Origin: CALAED01 sp036378315
GTDB lineage: Bacteria > Actinomycetota > Actinomycetes > Streptosporangiales > Streptosporangiaceae
Assembly: GCA_036378315.1 (NCBI GenBank)
Contig: DASUWU010000163.1
Span: 1-64,000, forward strand
Length of the DNA stretch: 64,000 nucleotides
Direction: 5' to 3'
Position numbers and translations under genes: made by a program. The notes beneath the pieces are model-generated. The model was not told the DNA's origin. It saw nothing but the letters and a program-made list of their open reading frames with translations, and made no database searches. This document shows positions 24,451 to 32,629 of this stretch, piece after piece (positions within the stretch are counted from its first letter, which is position 1; the number at the start of each line of letters is the position of its first letter).

Positions 24451-24849
24451 GTGCAAATTCTTGAGATCTCGACCCGCCGGGCCGGGCGGCATGCGGTGGT
24501 CGGGCTGCGCGGCGAGCTCGATCTCGCCGGCGCCGCCGACCTGCGGTCCCGGCTGCGGGCGGCGTGCGCCGAGGCGCGTGGCCGCGTGGCCCTGGAGATG
24601 AGCGAGCTGTCGTTCATCGACTCCACGGGCCTGTCCGTCCTGGTGGAGTACCACGAGAAGGCCCGGGCCGCCGGGGGCCGCCTCCTGCTGGTCGCGCCGC
24701 ACCCGGGCGTCGTCAAGGTCCTCGGCGTCACCGGCCTCGACCGGCACCTGAGGGTCTGCGACCGGCTCGAGGACGTGGAGGATCAGGAGGACCGGGAGGA
24801 GCCGGAGCGCCGCGAGCGGCGGGAGGATCAGGACCGGGGCGTTCGATGA
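24451..24849 (+). CDS. STAS-domain anti-sigma factor antagonist
   Basis: 132 aa. The STAS domain (about residues 1-105) has LRGELDLAGAADL and the phospho-acceptor region MSELSFIDSTGLSVLV, with Ser or Thr available in DSTG. The tail after residue 110 is very acidic/basic (EDQEDREEPERRERRED). Antagonists bind anti-sigma kinases to release a SigB/F-type factor. GTG 24451 follows GGGAGG by 8 bases. Its stop overlaps the sigma-factor ATG. No RsbW-type kinase gene lies next to it. Confidence 0.85.
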   Translation: MQILEISTRRAGRHAVVGLRGELDLAGAADLRSRLRAACAEARGRVALEMSELSFIDSTGLSVLVEYHEKARAAGGRLLLVAPHPGVVKVLGVTGLDRHLRVCDRLEDVEDQEDREEPERRERREDQDRGVR

Positions 24850-25712
24850 CGCCGCACCCCACACTCTGCGCTGAGGAACCCCCTTCCATGCCCGAGGAAT
24901 CCACGTCCGCGATCGACCGCCCGGCTCGGCGGCGACCCGACCGCCGCGCCGGCCGGGTCGAGGCGCTGCTCGCCGAGATGACCCGGCTGCCGGACGACGA
25001 CCCGCGCCGAGAGCGGATCAGGGCGCGCATCGTCGACGAGCACGCGCCGATGGCGCGCAGCATCGCCCGCCGCTACGCCCACCGCGGCGAGCCGCTCGAG
25101 GACATCGAGCAGGCCGCGTTCGTCGGACTGGTCAAGGCGATCAACCGCTGGGATCCCGAGCTGGGCGAGAACTTCCTCGCCTACGCGGCGCCGATGATGA
25201 CCGGAGAGGTCAAGCGGCATTTCCGGGACCGCACGTGGGGCGTGCACATGCCGCGCCGGCTGCAGGAGCTCAGCCTGGCGCTGACCCCCGCGGTCCAGGA
25301 GTTCGTGCGCAAGCACGGGCGCAGTCCGACCACGGCCCAGATCGCCGCGCAGCTCGGGCTGTCCATCGAAGAGACCGTCGAAGTCATCGCCGCCTGGGAC
25401 TCCTACCGGCCGGTCTCGCTCGACGCGCCTGCCTCCGACGATCCGGACGCGCAGTCCCTCGGCGACAGCGTGGGCGGCGCGGACCCCGAGCTCGACCTGC
25501 TGGTGGATGGTCAGGCGCTGCGGCCCCTCATCGACGAACTGCCCGAGCGGGAGCGCCGGATCCTGCTGCTGCGGTTCTTCGGCAACAAGACCCAGTCGCA
25601 GATCGGTGAAGAGATCGGAATCTCCCAGATGCACGTGTCCCGCCTGCTCAGCCGCAGCCTCGAACGGCTGCGCACCAGGCTGTTGGCCGCCGACGACGAA
25701 CCCGAGGGCTGA
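24846..25712 (+). CDS. SigB/SigF/SigG-family RNA polymerase sigma factor
   Basis: 288 aa. Region 2 includes RIVDEHAPMARSIARRYAHR and EDIEQAAFVGLVKAINRWDP; region 3 has MPRRLQELSLALTPAVQEF; region 4 ends with ERERRILLLRFFGNKTQSQI...ISQMHVSRLLSRSLERLR. This is the stress/sporulation sigma type. ATG 24846 overlaps the STAS stop (ATGA); ATG 24888 after GAGGAA is an alternative start. Nine GNNT-N14-16-GGG(T/C)A promoter candidates lie within about 17 kb on either side, so it may read them (inference). Confidence 0.9.
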   Translation: MTPHPTLCAEEPPSMPEESTSAIDRPARRRPDRRAGRVEALLAEMTRLPDDDPRRERIRARIVDEHAPMARSIARRYAHRGEPLEDIEQAAFVGLVKAINRWDPELGENFLAYAAPMMTGEVKRHFRDRTWGVHMPRRLQELSLALTPAVQEFVRKHGRSPTTAQIAAQLGLSIEETVEVIAAWDSYRPVSLDAPASDDPDAQSLGDSVGGADPELDLLVDGQALRPLIDELPERERRILLLRFFGNKTQSQIGEEIGISQMHVSRLLSRSLERLRTRLLAADDEPEG

Positions 25713-25725
25713 ACCCGATCACGAT

Positions 25726-25749
25726 GTTTGATCGCCTCCGTATGGGCAG
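25726..25749 (+). promoter_or_regulatory. SigB-type promoter candidate for the second hemerythrin gene
   Basis: GTTT, exactly 14 bases, GGGCAG, with the -10-like element 45 bases before ATG 25794. The C for T change makes it a weaker match. Confidence 0.45.
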
Positions 25750-25793
25750 GAACGCCATTTTGCCCGCGTCGCACCAGTGCGGAGGAGATATTC

Positions 25794-26504
25794 ATGACCG
25801 AGCATCCGCGTCCGGAGACGAGGCCACAGGCCTGGTCGGAGACCAGGCCGCCGCCGACAGGTCCGGAAACCAGGCCGGAAACCAGGCCGGAGACGATCGG
25901 GACCGCTCCTGGGACGGTCGGTCCGGGTCCTGAACCAAGGGGGCCATCGCCGGACAACGACGTCATCGAGTTGCTGCTCCAGCAGCACCGCGAGATCCAT
26001 CGACTCTTCGGCGAGGTGGAGGGCGCCACGGGGGTCCGGCGCGTCGAGGCGTTCGACCGGCTCCGCCGCTGCCTCGCCGTCCACGAGACGGCCGAGGAGG
26101 AGATCGTCCACCCGTTCGCGCGGTACGCCGCCGCGGACGGCGCCGAGGTGGTGGAGGCCAGGCTGGCCGAGGAGAAGCACGCCAAGCAGACGCTGCAGCG
26201 GCTGGAACGCCTGGACCCGGCGTTGCCGGAGTTCGCCGCCGCCCTCGCCGAGCTGCGCGCCGCTGTCCTGGCGCACTCCCAGCGCGAGGAGGACGAGGAG
26301 TTCCCGCGCATCCGTGCGAACAGCACGCCCCAGCAGCTGCGGGGCATGGCAGCGGCGGTCAGGGCGGCCGAGGCGGTGGCCCCGACGCATCCGCATCCGG
26401 GGGTGGAATCGCCGACAGCCAACCTGCTCGCCGGACCCTTGGCGGCGATGATCGACCGGACCAGGGACAGGATCCGCCAGACCGCCGGCAGGCACGGCGG
26501 CTGA
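25794..26504 (+). CDS. Hemerythrin-domain protein with Pro/Thr-rich N-terminus
   Basis: 236 aa. The first 55 residues are a low-complexity stretch of ETRP repeats. The helical di-iron domain follows with QQHREIHRLF, HETAEEEIVHPFAR, EEKHAKQTLQRLE and HSQREEDEEFPRI (about residues 60-170), then a helix-poor tail. ATG 25794 follows GGAGGAG. It is the second hemerythrin in the window and shares the helical ligand pattern, not the N-terminal extension, with the first. It converges on the catalase gene. Confidence 0.85.
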   Translation: MTEHPRPETRPQAWSETRPPPTGPETRPETRPETIGTAPGTVGPGPEPRGPSPDNDVIELLLQQHREIHRLFGEVEGATGVRRVEAFDRLRRCLAVHETAEEEIVHPFARYAAADGAEVVEARLAEEKHAKQTLQRLERLDPALPEFAAALAELRAAVLAHSQREEDEEFPRIRANSTPQQLRGMAAAVRAAEAVAPTHPHPGVESPTANLLAGPLAAMIDRTRDRIRQTAGRHGG

Positions 26505-26525
26505 ACCCATCCCACGGGAGACGGC

Positions 26526-26559
26526 GGGGCCGCCCGCGCCACATGCGGCGGGCGGCCCC
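26526..26559. terminator. Bidirectional terminator between hemerythrin and catalase genes
   Basis: Perfect 12-bp stem GGGGCCGCCCGC / GCGGGCGGCCCC with a 10-base loop, placed between two converging stop codons. Confidence 0.7.
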
Positions 26560-26592
26560 CTCGGCGTCGTTACCGTAAGCCCAAGGCAAGCC

Positions 26593-28710
26593 CTAGGCGG
26601 GCACCGTCTCGATCGCCCGGTACCAGTGCCGGTGCCCGGCGATCGCGTCGACGAGACGGCGGGTGAAGTCGGCATGATCACCAGCCGGCCCCGCCACCAC
26701 CACGCCGTTCTCGGCGCTCACGCCGTCGCCGTTCGGGTGCACACCGGCCAGCCTGGCGGCGTCCAGCAGGCTCGCGCCGGTGCCGAGCGCGCCGACGGCC
26801 TTGCCGTGTTTGAACGCCTCCGCGATGAAATGCACGGCGTCTCCGTCGCCGGCCAGCGTCTCGGCCGCCCGCAGCCCGCCGGGTATCACGACGGCGTCGT
26901 ACAGCACGGACCCGACGGTGGGGAGCGCGCGGGTCACCTCGATCCGGCCGCCGTTCGCCGCCTGCAGCGTGCCGTCACGGGCGGCGAGCACCTCACAGAT
27001 CGCGCCGGCGTCGGCCAGCGCGTCGCCGACGGCGGCGACGTCGCTGGAGTCGACGCCGTCCGCGGCGAGGATCGCGACCTTGCGGCTGGCGATCGTGTCG
27101 GCCGGCGCGTTCGCCTGGCTGAGCGCCGGCGAACTGCGGCCGTGGTTGTCGCCCGCCGGCTTCTCCGGCGCCGCGACCCCGATGCCTTCCGCGACGGCGA
27201 CGGCGAGGTCATGGTCGACGTGGTTGAGGTGTTCGACGACGCCCTCGCGGATGTGCGTCTGTTCGACCTTGCCGAGCTCGAACTGGAACGCCGCCACGAT
27301 ATGGGCCTTCTCCCAGTCCGCCATGCTGTTCCAGAACAGTGTGGCCTGCGAGTAGTGGTCGGCGAAGCTGTCGGACCGCTTACGGATCTTGTTGCCGTCG
27401 ACCCGCTCCTGGTAGTGGACGTAGGCGCCGCCGTCCCCCACGACCGGGCAGCCGCCGGACAGCGAATTCTTGTGGTAGCTGGCCTGGCCGCGCTGGATGG
27501 TCGTCTGGTGGTAGCCGTCGCGATGGTGGTTGCGCACCTGGGCGATCGGCCGGTTGATCGGCAGCTGGGAGAAGTTCGGCCCGCCCAGCCTGATGAGCTG
27601 GGTGTCCAGGTAGGAGAACAACCTGGCCTGGAGCAGCGGATCGTTGGTGAAGTCGATGCCGGGCACGACGTTGCCGAGGTGGAAGGCGACCTGCTCGGTC
27701 TCGGCGAAGAAGTTGTCCGGGTTGCGGTCGAGCACCAGCCGGCCGACCGGCCGCGCCGGCACCTCTTCCTCAGGAATGATCTTGGTCGGGTCCAGCAGGT
27801 CGAAGTCGAACCTGTGCTCGTCCGCCTCCGGCACGAGCTGCACGCACAGGTCCCACTCGGGGTACTGGCCGGCCTCGATGGCCTCCCACAGGTCCCGGCG
27901 GTTGAAGTCGGGGTCCTTGCCGGCGATCTTCTGCGTCTCGTCCCAGGCCAGCGAGTGGGTGCCCAGCCTGGGCTTCCAGTGGAACTTCACGAAGGTGCCC
28001 CGGCCCTCGGCGTCGACCAGCCGGAAGGTGTGCACCCCGAAGCCCTGCATCATGCGGTAGCTGCGCGGCAGCGCCCGATCCGACATCAGCCACATCATCA
28101 TGTGCATGGTCTCCGGCTGCAGCTGCACGAAGTCCCACAGCGTGTCGTGGGCCGAGGAGGCCTGCGGGATCTCGTTCGGCGGCTCCGGCTTGACCGCGTG
28201 GACGAAGTCGGGGAACTTGATGCCGTCCTGGATGAAGAAGACCGGCATGTTGTTGCCGACGAGGTCGAAGTTGCCCTGCCGGGTGTAGAACTTGGTGGCG
28301 AACCCGCGGACGTCGCGGACCGTGTCGGCAGAGCCGCGGGAGCCGGCCACGGTGGAGAACCGGACGAACACCGGCGTCTCGAGCGACGTGTCGCACAGAA
28401 ACTCCGCCATGGTGTAGTCGGCCAACGACTCGTACATCTGGAAACGCCCGTACGCCCCGGCGCCGCGCGCGTGGACGACCCGCTCCGGGATCCGTTCGTG
28501 GTCGAAGTGGGTGATCTTCTCCCGGAAGTGGAAGTCGTCCATGATCGTGGGGCCGCGCTCGCCGATGCTCAGCGAGTTGTCGGTGTCGTCGACCCGGACG
28601 CCCTGGTCGGTGGTGAGGTGGGCGTCCTCGGGCCCGACACGGTCGCGCTCGAGTTGCCGATCCTTCTCGGTCGGTGCCGACGGCGCGCCGCCCCGTCCTG
28701 GAAGCTTCAT
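26593..28710 (-). CDS. katE: Large-subunit catalase (KatE/HPII type)
   Basis: 705 aa clade-2 catalase with the extra C-terminal flavodoxin/DJ-1-like domain (about residues 530-705). The distal heme histidine is in ERVVHARGAGAYG (about residue 80), the asparagine in FDLVGNNMPVFF, and the proximal tyrosine in RLFSYLDTQLIRLG. It breaks hydrogen peroxide into water and oxygen. ATG 28710 follows GGGAGAG by about 9 bases; the frame is open upstream but without homology. No clear SigB-type promoter was found in the 148-base upstream gap. Confidence 0.93.
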   Translation of the reverse strand: MKLPGRGGAPSAPTEKDRQLERDRVGPEDAHLTTDQGVRVDDTDNSLSIGERGPTIMDDFHFREKITHFDHERIPERVVHARGAGAYGRFQMYESLADYTMAEFLCDTSLETPVFVRFSTVAGSRGSADTVRDVRGFATKFYTRQGNFDLVGNNMPVFFIQDGIKFPDFVHAVKPEPPNEIPQASSAHDTLWDFVQLQPETMHMMMWLMSDRALPRSYRMMQGFGVHTFRLVDAEGRGTFVKFHWKPRLGTHSLAWDETQKIAGKDPDFNRRDLWEAIEAGQYPEWDLCVQLVPEADEHRFDFDLLDPTKIIPEEEVPARPVGRLVLDRNPDNFFAETEQVAFHLGNVVPGIDFTNDPLLQARLFSYLDTQLIRLGGPNFSQLPINRPIAQVRNHHRDGYHQTTIQRGQASYHKNSLSGGCPVVGDGGAYVHYQERVDGNKIRKRSDSFADHYSQATLFWNSMADWEKAHIVAAFQFELGKVEQTHIREGVVEHLNHVDHDLAVAVAEGIGVAAPEKPAGDNHGRSSPALSQANAPADTIASRKVAILAADGVDSSDVAAVGDALADAGAICEVLAARDGTLQAANGGRIEVTRALPTVGSVLYDAVVIPGGLRAAETLAGDGDAVHFIAEAFKHGKAVGALGTGASLLDAARLAGVHPNGDGVSAENGVVVAGPAGDHADFTRRLVDAIAGHRHWYRAIETVPA

Positions 28711-28858
28711 GTGATCATCTCTCCCCGATCGAGCGCCCGCGGGCCCGGCGCCGCCTTCAGCCGCCGGCTCGCCGGCACTCTCGTTCGTGTGCCGCTCTCG
28801 GGCATTACTCGCCACCTATCCGGCAAATCGCGGATTATGCCGCTGCCGGTCCGGCTGA

Positions 28859-29071
28859 TTACTCGCCGTCGCCGGGATCTTCGCCCGGCCGCCCGCCGCC
28901 GTGCGGGCCCTCGCGGGTGCCGTGGTGGATTTCCTTGGTGGCGTCGTAGCGCCGTCCGACCGACTCCGCGGCCCGGTCGGACAGTTCGGTGGCCGCCTCG
29001 TCCTGCCGGCGGGCGGTCTCGCCTGTGTCGTCTGGCTGGTCCCGCCGGGAACGACCGGGTCGGCTCGACAT
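28859..29071 (-). CDS. Small charged protein, unknown function
   Basis: 70 aa, highly hydrophilic and Arg/Asp/Glu/Gly-rich with no membrane segment; likely disordered. ATG 29071 follows GAAGGAG by 9 bases, which supports translation. It starts 40 bases after the CBS-pair gene on the same strand, so the two probably share the SigB-type promoter at 29573-29597. I do not recognise a family. Confidence 0.6.
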   Translation of the reverse strand: MSSRPGRSRRDQPDDTGETARRQDEAATELSDRAAESVGRRYDATKEIHHGTREGPHGGGRPGEDPGDGE

Positions 29072-29111
29072 GGCGTTCAACTCCTTCGCTGAGCGGTAAC
29101 CGGCGGCGATG

Positions 29112-29531
29112 TCACTGGTTGGGCGATGCCGCGCTGATATCGGCAAGCGCGGAGCGCGGATCCCGCTCGAGCGCGAGGTCGCCGAGGGAGATGATGCCGA
29201 CGGGGCGGCCGCCGTCGAGGACCGGCAGCCGGCGTACGGCCCGCTCCCGCATCAGCGTGATCGCCGCGTCCAGGTTGTCGTCGGGGCGGACCGTCGCTGT
29301 CACGTCGCTGCAGATGCCGCCGACCTTGGTCGTGCTGGGATCCAGACCGCTCGCCATGGCCCGGACGACGAGGTCGCGGTCGGTCACGAGGCCCCGCAGA
29401 TCGTCACCGTCGATGACGAGCACGTTGCCGATGTCCTCGTCGCGCATCGTGCGCGCCACGGTGGCGAGATCGAGGTCGGGAGAGACGGACGTCGGCGAGC
29501 CGGTCATGATGTCTCGGACCTTCTGGGCCAT
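29112..29531 (-). CDS. CBS-domain-pair protein, copy 1
   Basis: 139 aa consisting of two CBS domains. Each half has the repeat signature: VRDIMTGSPTSVSPDLDLA...VLVIDGDDLRGLVTDRDLV, and ICSDVTATVRPDDNLD...LPVLDGGRPVGIISLGDLA. Such pairs bind adenosine nucleotides and sense energy or ionic state. It has a same-length paralogue at 33272-33691 with the same ending LAD(I/V)SxAxPN. The promoter candidate GAAT-N15-GGGTAG is upstream. Confidence 0.88.
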   Translation of the reverse strand: MAQKVRDIMTGSPTSVSPDLDLATVARTMRDEDIGNVLVIDGDDLRGLVTDRDLVVRAMASGLDPSTTKVGGICSDVTATVRPDDNLDAAITLMRERAVRRLPVLDGGRPVGIISLGDLALERDPRSALADISAASPNQ

Positions 29532-29572
29532 CGAGATCGCTCCTTATCAGCGGGTTCTTCGACAACGTCGCC

Positions 29573-29597
29573 CTACCCACCCAAAATTGGGGCATTC
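29573..29597 (-). promoter_or_regulatory. SigB-type promoter of CBS-pair gene 1
   Basis: Minus-strand GAAT, 15 bases, GGGTAG, 42 bases before the ATG at 29531. Confidence 0.5.
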
Positions 29598-29616
29598 GCG
29601 CAGGGGGCATGCATGA

Positions 29617-29653
29617 CTGACCGCACGCGACGGCGAGCGTCGCGTGCGGTCAG
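29617..29653 (-). terminator. Hairpin terminator after the small hydrophobic gene
   Basis: Perfect 16-bp stem CTGACCGCACGCGACG / CGTCGCGTGCGGTCAG with a 5-base loop. It lies 24 bases beyond the stop of the minus-strand gene at 29677 and separates it from the CBS-pair promoter. Confidence 0.7.
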
Positions 29654-29676
29654 CGGCGTTTTCTATCGGGTGCGGG

Positions 29677-29850
29677 CTACCACCGATACCACCTGCGGCG
29701 GGGACCACCAGCGGGTCCGCCGGCACGGAAGAGGAAGCCCAGCAGCCAGACGACCAGCACGATCAGGGCGACGATCCACAGCGCCTTCACGAGGAATCCG
29801 AGACCGCCGAGGATCAGGGCCAGCAACAGGACGGCGATGAGAAGCACCAT
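29677..29850 (-). CDS. Small hydrophobic membrane protein
   Basis: 57 aa: two adjacent Leu/Val/Ile-rich helices cover residues 2-43, then a Gly/Arg-rich end GGPRRRWYRW. ATG 29850 follows AAAGGA by 9 bases. Proteins of this shape are widely annotated in streptomycetes simply as hydrophobic protein. The window's other small membrane stress proteins lie nearby. Function unknown. Confidence 0.65.
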   Translation of the reverse strand: MVLLIAVLLLALILGGLGFLVKALWIVALIVLVVWLLGFLFRAGGPAGGPRRRWYRW

Positions 29851-29954
29851 CGCGGAGTTTCCTTTCTCGATTGGTCGGGCTCTGCCAACCGCTTTCCGCG
29901 TGCCCGCAGAGCGCCGATCTAACAGATGTGCCCCCGCTGTTCGGCTTCGTTCCT

Positions 29955-30443
29955 TCAGGTCCTCAGCACCGGATCGAGCACGGTCTGGTAGCCATGGAGC
30001 ACGACGCGCAACCGCTCCGTACGCGCCTTGTCGTCCTGCCCGTCCATGCCCGCCCGGCGATCGGCCAGGTCGCGGCGGCGCGCCTCCACCGCGTCGGTGA
30101 GCTCGCGCACGACCTCCTCCGCGAGCGTCTCGGCCCGGCGGACGGCCTCGTGCGGATCGTCGACGAACGACGCCTTGATGGCGTCCCAGCGCCGGCGCAG
30201 ATCCTCCGTGCGCGCCGGGTCGAGCAACGTCTCGGGAAGGTCGGCCGGCACGGTGTTCGGGGCACCGCCGTCGATCCGCGCGGCGCTCTCCTGCTCCGGC
30301 GCCTCGGCGCTCTCCTGCTCCGGTGCCTCGGGGGTCTCCCGCGTCCCGGTATCGGCGTATGCCTCCTTCACCTCGTCGGCCCTCCGTTCCGCCGGCGCCG
30401 ACGGACCGGGCCACTGACCGCTGTCCCCAGCGGGTTGTGCCAT
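29955..30443 (-). CDS. Cytoplasmic paralogue of the downstream FVDDP-domain protein
   Basis: 162 aa. The N-terminal 60 residues are acidic and contain a perfect EAPEQESA duplication. The helical part (about residues 75-162) has RRRWDAIKASFVDDPHEAV, closely matching RTEWTAIQERFVDDPAAAA in the membrane protein encoded just upstream. It has no membrane segment. ATG 30443 follows GAAGGAG. The two genes are 46 bases apart on one strand and probably cotranscribed. Family unknown to me; function unknown. Confidence 0.65.
   Translation of the reverse strand: MAQPAGDSGQWPGPSAPAERRADEVKEAYADTGTRETPEAPEQESAEAPEQESAARIDGGAPNTVPADLPETLLDPARTEDLRRRWDAIKASFVDDPHEAVRRAETLAEEVVRELTDAVEARRRDLADRRAGMDGQDDKARTERLRVVLHGYQTVLDPVLRT
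30283..30330. repeat. Two 24-bp tandem repeats encoding EAPEQESA
   Basis: Units 30283-30306 and 30307-30330 differ by one base and duplicate eight residues in the N-terminal acidic region of the 162 aa protein. Confidence 0.85.
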
Positions 30444-30489
30444 GACGCTCTCCTTCGTTGCGTGGTCGGTTCGACTTCTTCGCCGGCGC

Positions 30490-31206
30490 TCAGCGCTTCC
30501 GCCCGGGCGACACGCCGGAGGCTGCATCGTCCTCGGTGGAGGTGTCGTCCTCGGTGGAGGTGTCGTCCTCGGTGGGGGCGTCGGTGGAGGCGTCGGTGGC
30601 CGGGCCGTCGGTGGCCGGGTCGTCCGCTTGGGGGCGCCCGCGCCCGCCGTCATCGGACGCGCCGCGGCGCCCGTCCTCACCCAGCAGGTCCTCGAAGAGG
30701 GCCCGATAGTGCATCAACGCCTGCCGCAGGTCCTCCGTCGACGCGCTGCCGCCGGTCGTCCCGGCGGCGACCGCGTGGGCCTGGCGGTAGTGGTCGGTGG
30801 ATCGCGTGTGCGCGACCGACAGGTCGGCGAGCCGCTGCTCGTGCCCCTCGTCGGGGTAGCCCTGATCCCGCATGATCTGGGCGATGAGCTCTTCTGCCGC
30901 ACCCGCGGCCGCCGCCGGGTCGTCGACGAAGCGCTCCTGGATGGCCGTCCACTCCGTGCGGTAACGCTCGCGCGCGCCCGGCTCCAGCGGGCGGATCTTC
31001 AGTTGTCGGTGGCGCTCCACCCGGGCGCGCAGCTCGCGTTCCGCCTCGTCGCGGTCCCCGCGCGCCCGTACGGCGTGGTCGTATTCCGGCCCGAACCGCA
31101 TCCGCAGACGTTGCCGCTCGAGCAGCGGCCGGGCAAAGGTCAGTCCCGCGACCGCCACGAGCGCGACGATCACGACGACGATCAAAGCGATGATTCCGGG
31201 AGACAT
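30490..31206 (-). CDS. Membrane-anchored FVDDP-domain protein with acidic repeat tail
   Basis: 238 aa. One N-terminal transmembrane helix (about residues 4-25), a coiled-coil-like charged region, then WTAIQERFVDDPAAAAGAAEELIAQIM written in two parts as WTAIQERFVDDPAAA and GAAEELIAQIM, and further helices to about residue 175. The tail is Asp/Glu/Thr-rich with three TEDDTS-type repeats. ATG 31206 follows CGGAGGAAG. Similar proteins occur in streptomycetes as unnamed membrane proteins. The paralogue next door lacks the anchor. Function unknown. Confidence 0.7.
   Translation of the reverse strand: MSPGIIALIVVVIVALVAVAGLTFARPLLERQRLRMRFGPEYDHAVRARGDRDEAERELRARVERHRQLKIRPLEPGARERYRTEWTAIQERFVDDPAAAAGAAEELIAQIMRDQGYPDEGHEQRLADLSVAHTRSTDHYRQAHAVAAGTTGGSASTEDLRQALMHYRALFEDLLGEDGRRGASDDGGRGRPQADDPATDGPATDASTDAPTEDDTSTEDDTSTEDDAASGVSPGRKR
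30527..30580. repeat. Three 18-bp tandem repeats encoding TEDDTS units
   Basis: The unit TCGTCCTCGGTGGAGGTG occurs twice exactly (30527-30544, 30545-30562) and once with two changes (30563-30580), coding on the minus strand for the acidic tail of the membrane protein. Confidence 0.85.
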
Positions 31207-31238
31207 GACTTCCTCCGTTCTGCATCCCGACGCACGCT

Positions 31239-31263
31239 GTGCCCGTGCAAAACGCTTCAAAAC
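31239..31263 (-). promoter_or_regulatory. SigB-type promoter candidate for the FVDDP-domain pair
   Basis: Minus-strand GTTT, 15 bases, GGGCAC, 33 bases before ATG 31206. It carries C for T in the -10-like element. Confidence 0.42.
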
Positions 31264-31385
31264 CCCTGGTCACGTTCGGGCCAGGTCACGCGGGGCGGGA
31301 CGCCGCAGGTGTCGAACGCCCGCTGACGGGAACGGGGAGCGTTCGAGGCCCGTAGCGGTCTGACCTGTGCGGAGGGAGCGGAGCG

Positions 31386-32606
31386 ATGAAGGCCGTCGTC
31401 TGGCACGACGTGGGGCGGATCAGCGTCGACAACGTTGCGGATCCGACACTGGGCGAGCCGACCGACGCGATCGTGCGGATCACCGCCAGCGCGATCTGCG
31501 GCACCGACCTGCACTTCGTGCGGGGCAGCATGCCCGGCATGCGGCCGGGCACGATCCTGGGGCACGAGGCGGTCGGCACGGTCGAGGCGCTGGGACCCGA
31601 GGTGCGGAACTTCTCCGTCGGTGACCGGGTCGTCATCCCGTCCACGATCGCCTGCGGCAGGTGCGCGTACTGCCGCGCCGGCTACTACGCCCAGTGCGAC
31701 ATGGCCAACCCCAACGGGCGCGACGCCGGCACCGCCTTCTACGGCGGCCCGGAGCAGACAGGCCCGTTCGACGGGCTCCAGGCGGAGTTCGCGCGGGTGC
31801 CGTTCGCGCACACCAACCTCGTGCCGATCCCACCCGGCGTGACCGACGAGCAGGCCCTGATGGTCAGCGACATCTTCCCCACCGGGTGGTTCGGCGCGCG
31901 GCTGGCCGAGGTCGGCGACGGTGACGTGGTGCTGGTGCTCGGCGCCGGCCCGGTCGGCCAGCTGGCCGCGCTGTCCGCCCGCATCCAGGGCGCTGGACGG
32001 GTACTGATCGTCGACGGCGACGCCGACCGGCTCGAGACCGCCCGCCTGCAGAACGCCGAGACCATCGACTTCAACGCCGAGGATCCGGTGAAGGTGGTGC
32101 ACGAGCTCACCGGCGGCATCGGCGCGGACCGGGTGATCGACGCGGTCGGCGTGGACGCGCAGCGTCCCGTCGGCGGCCCGGCCGCCCAGGCGATCGGCGA
32201 CGACACCGCCGAGGAGTTCGAGCACGAACGCGAGCAGGTGGCGCCGCGGACCAATGTCCACGGGACGCAGTGGATGCCGGGCGACGCGCCCAGCCAGGCC
32301 GTCCGCTGGGCGGTCGAGATGGTCGCCAAGGCCGGCACCATCGGCATCGTCGGCGTGTACCCGCCGCGGTACACGAGCTTCCCGCTGGGCACGGCGATGA
32401 ACCGCAACCTGACCGTCAAGGCCGGCAACTGCAACCACCGCCGTTACGTGCCCGGCCTGCTGAGCCGGATCGCCACCGGCGACGTCGACCCGACCACGGT
32501 CCTCACCCAGCAGGAGACGCTGCCGTCCGCGATCGAGGCGTACGAGGCCTTCGACCGCAGGGAGCCCGGATGGACCAAGGTCGTCCTCGAACCGATGGGC
32601 GGGTGA
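31386..32606 (+). CDS. Zinc-dependent alcohol dehydrogenase (formaldehyde-dehydrogenase-like MDR)
   Basis: 406 aa medium-chain dehydrogenase. Catalytic zinc ligands lie in AICGTDLHF (Cys38) and GHEAVGTVE; the structural zinc cysteines in ACGRCAYCRAGYYAQC (about residues 92-107); the NAD-binding glycines in VLGAGPVGQLAA. The inserted segment around residues 255-300 is typical of glutathione-independent formaldehyde dehydrogenase relatives. ATG 31386 follows GGAGGGAGCGG. The substrate is an alcohol or aldehyde; detoxification in the stress region is inference. Confidence 0.87.
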   Translation: MKAVVWHDVGRISVDNVADPTLGEPTDAIVRITASAICGTDLHFVRGSMPGMRPGTILGHEAVGTVEALGPEVRNFSVGDRVVIPSTIACGRCAYCRAGYYAQCDMANPNGRDAGTAFYGGPEQTGPFDGLQAEFARVPFAHTNLVPIPPGVTDEQALMVSDIFPTGWFGARLAEVGDGDVVLVLGAGPVGQLAALSARIQGAGRVLIVDGDADRLETARLQNAETIDFNAEDPVKVVHELTGGIGADRVIDAVGVDAQRPVGGPAAQAIGDDTAEEFEHEREQVAPRTNVHGTQWMPGDAPSQAVRWAVEMVAKAGTIGIVGVYPPRYTSFPLGTAMNRNLTVKAGNCNHRRYVPGLLSRIATGDVDPTTVLTQQETLPSAIEAYEAFDRREPGWTKVVLEPMGG

Positions 32607-32629
32607 GGATCCGCGCCGTCACGCGCCGC

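Noticed and set aside
26626..29616. A 996-codon plus-strand frame opposite the catalase gene
   Set aside because: The catalase on the other strand has all heme-pocket motifs; the plus-strand frame has none.
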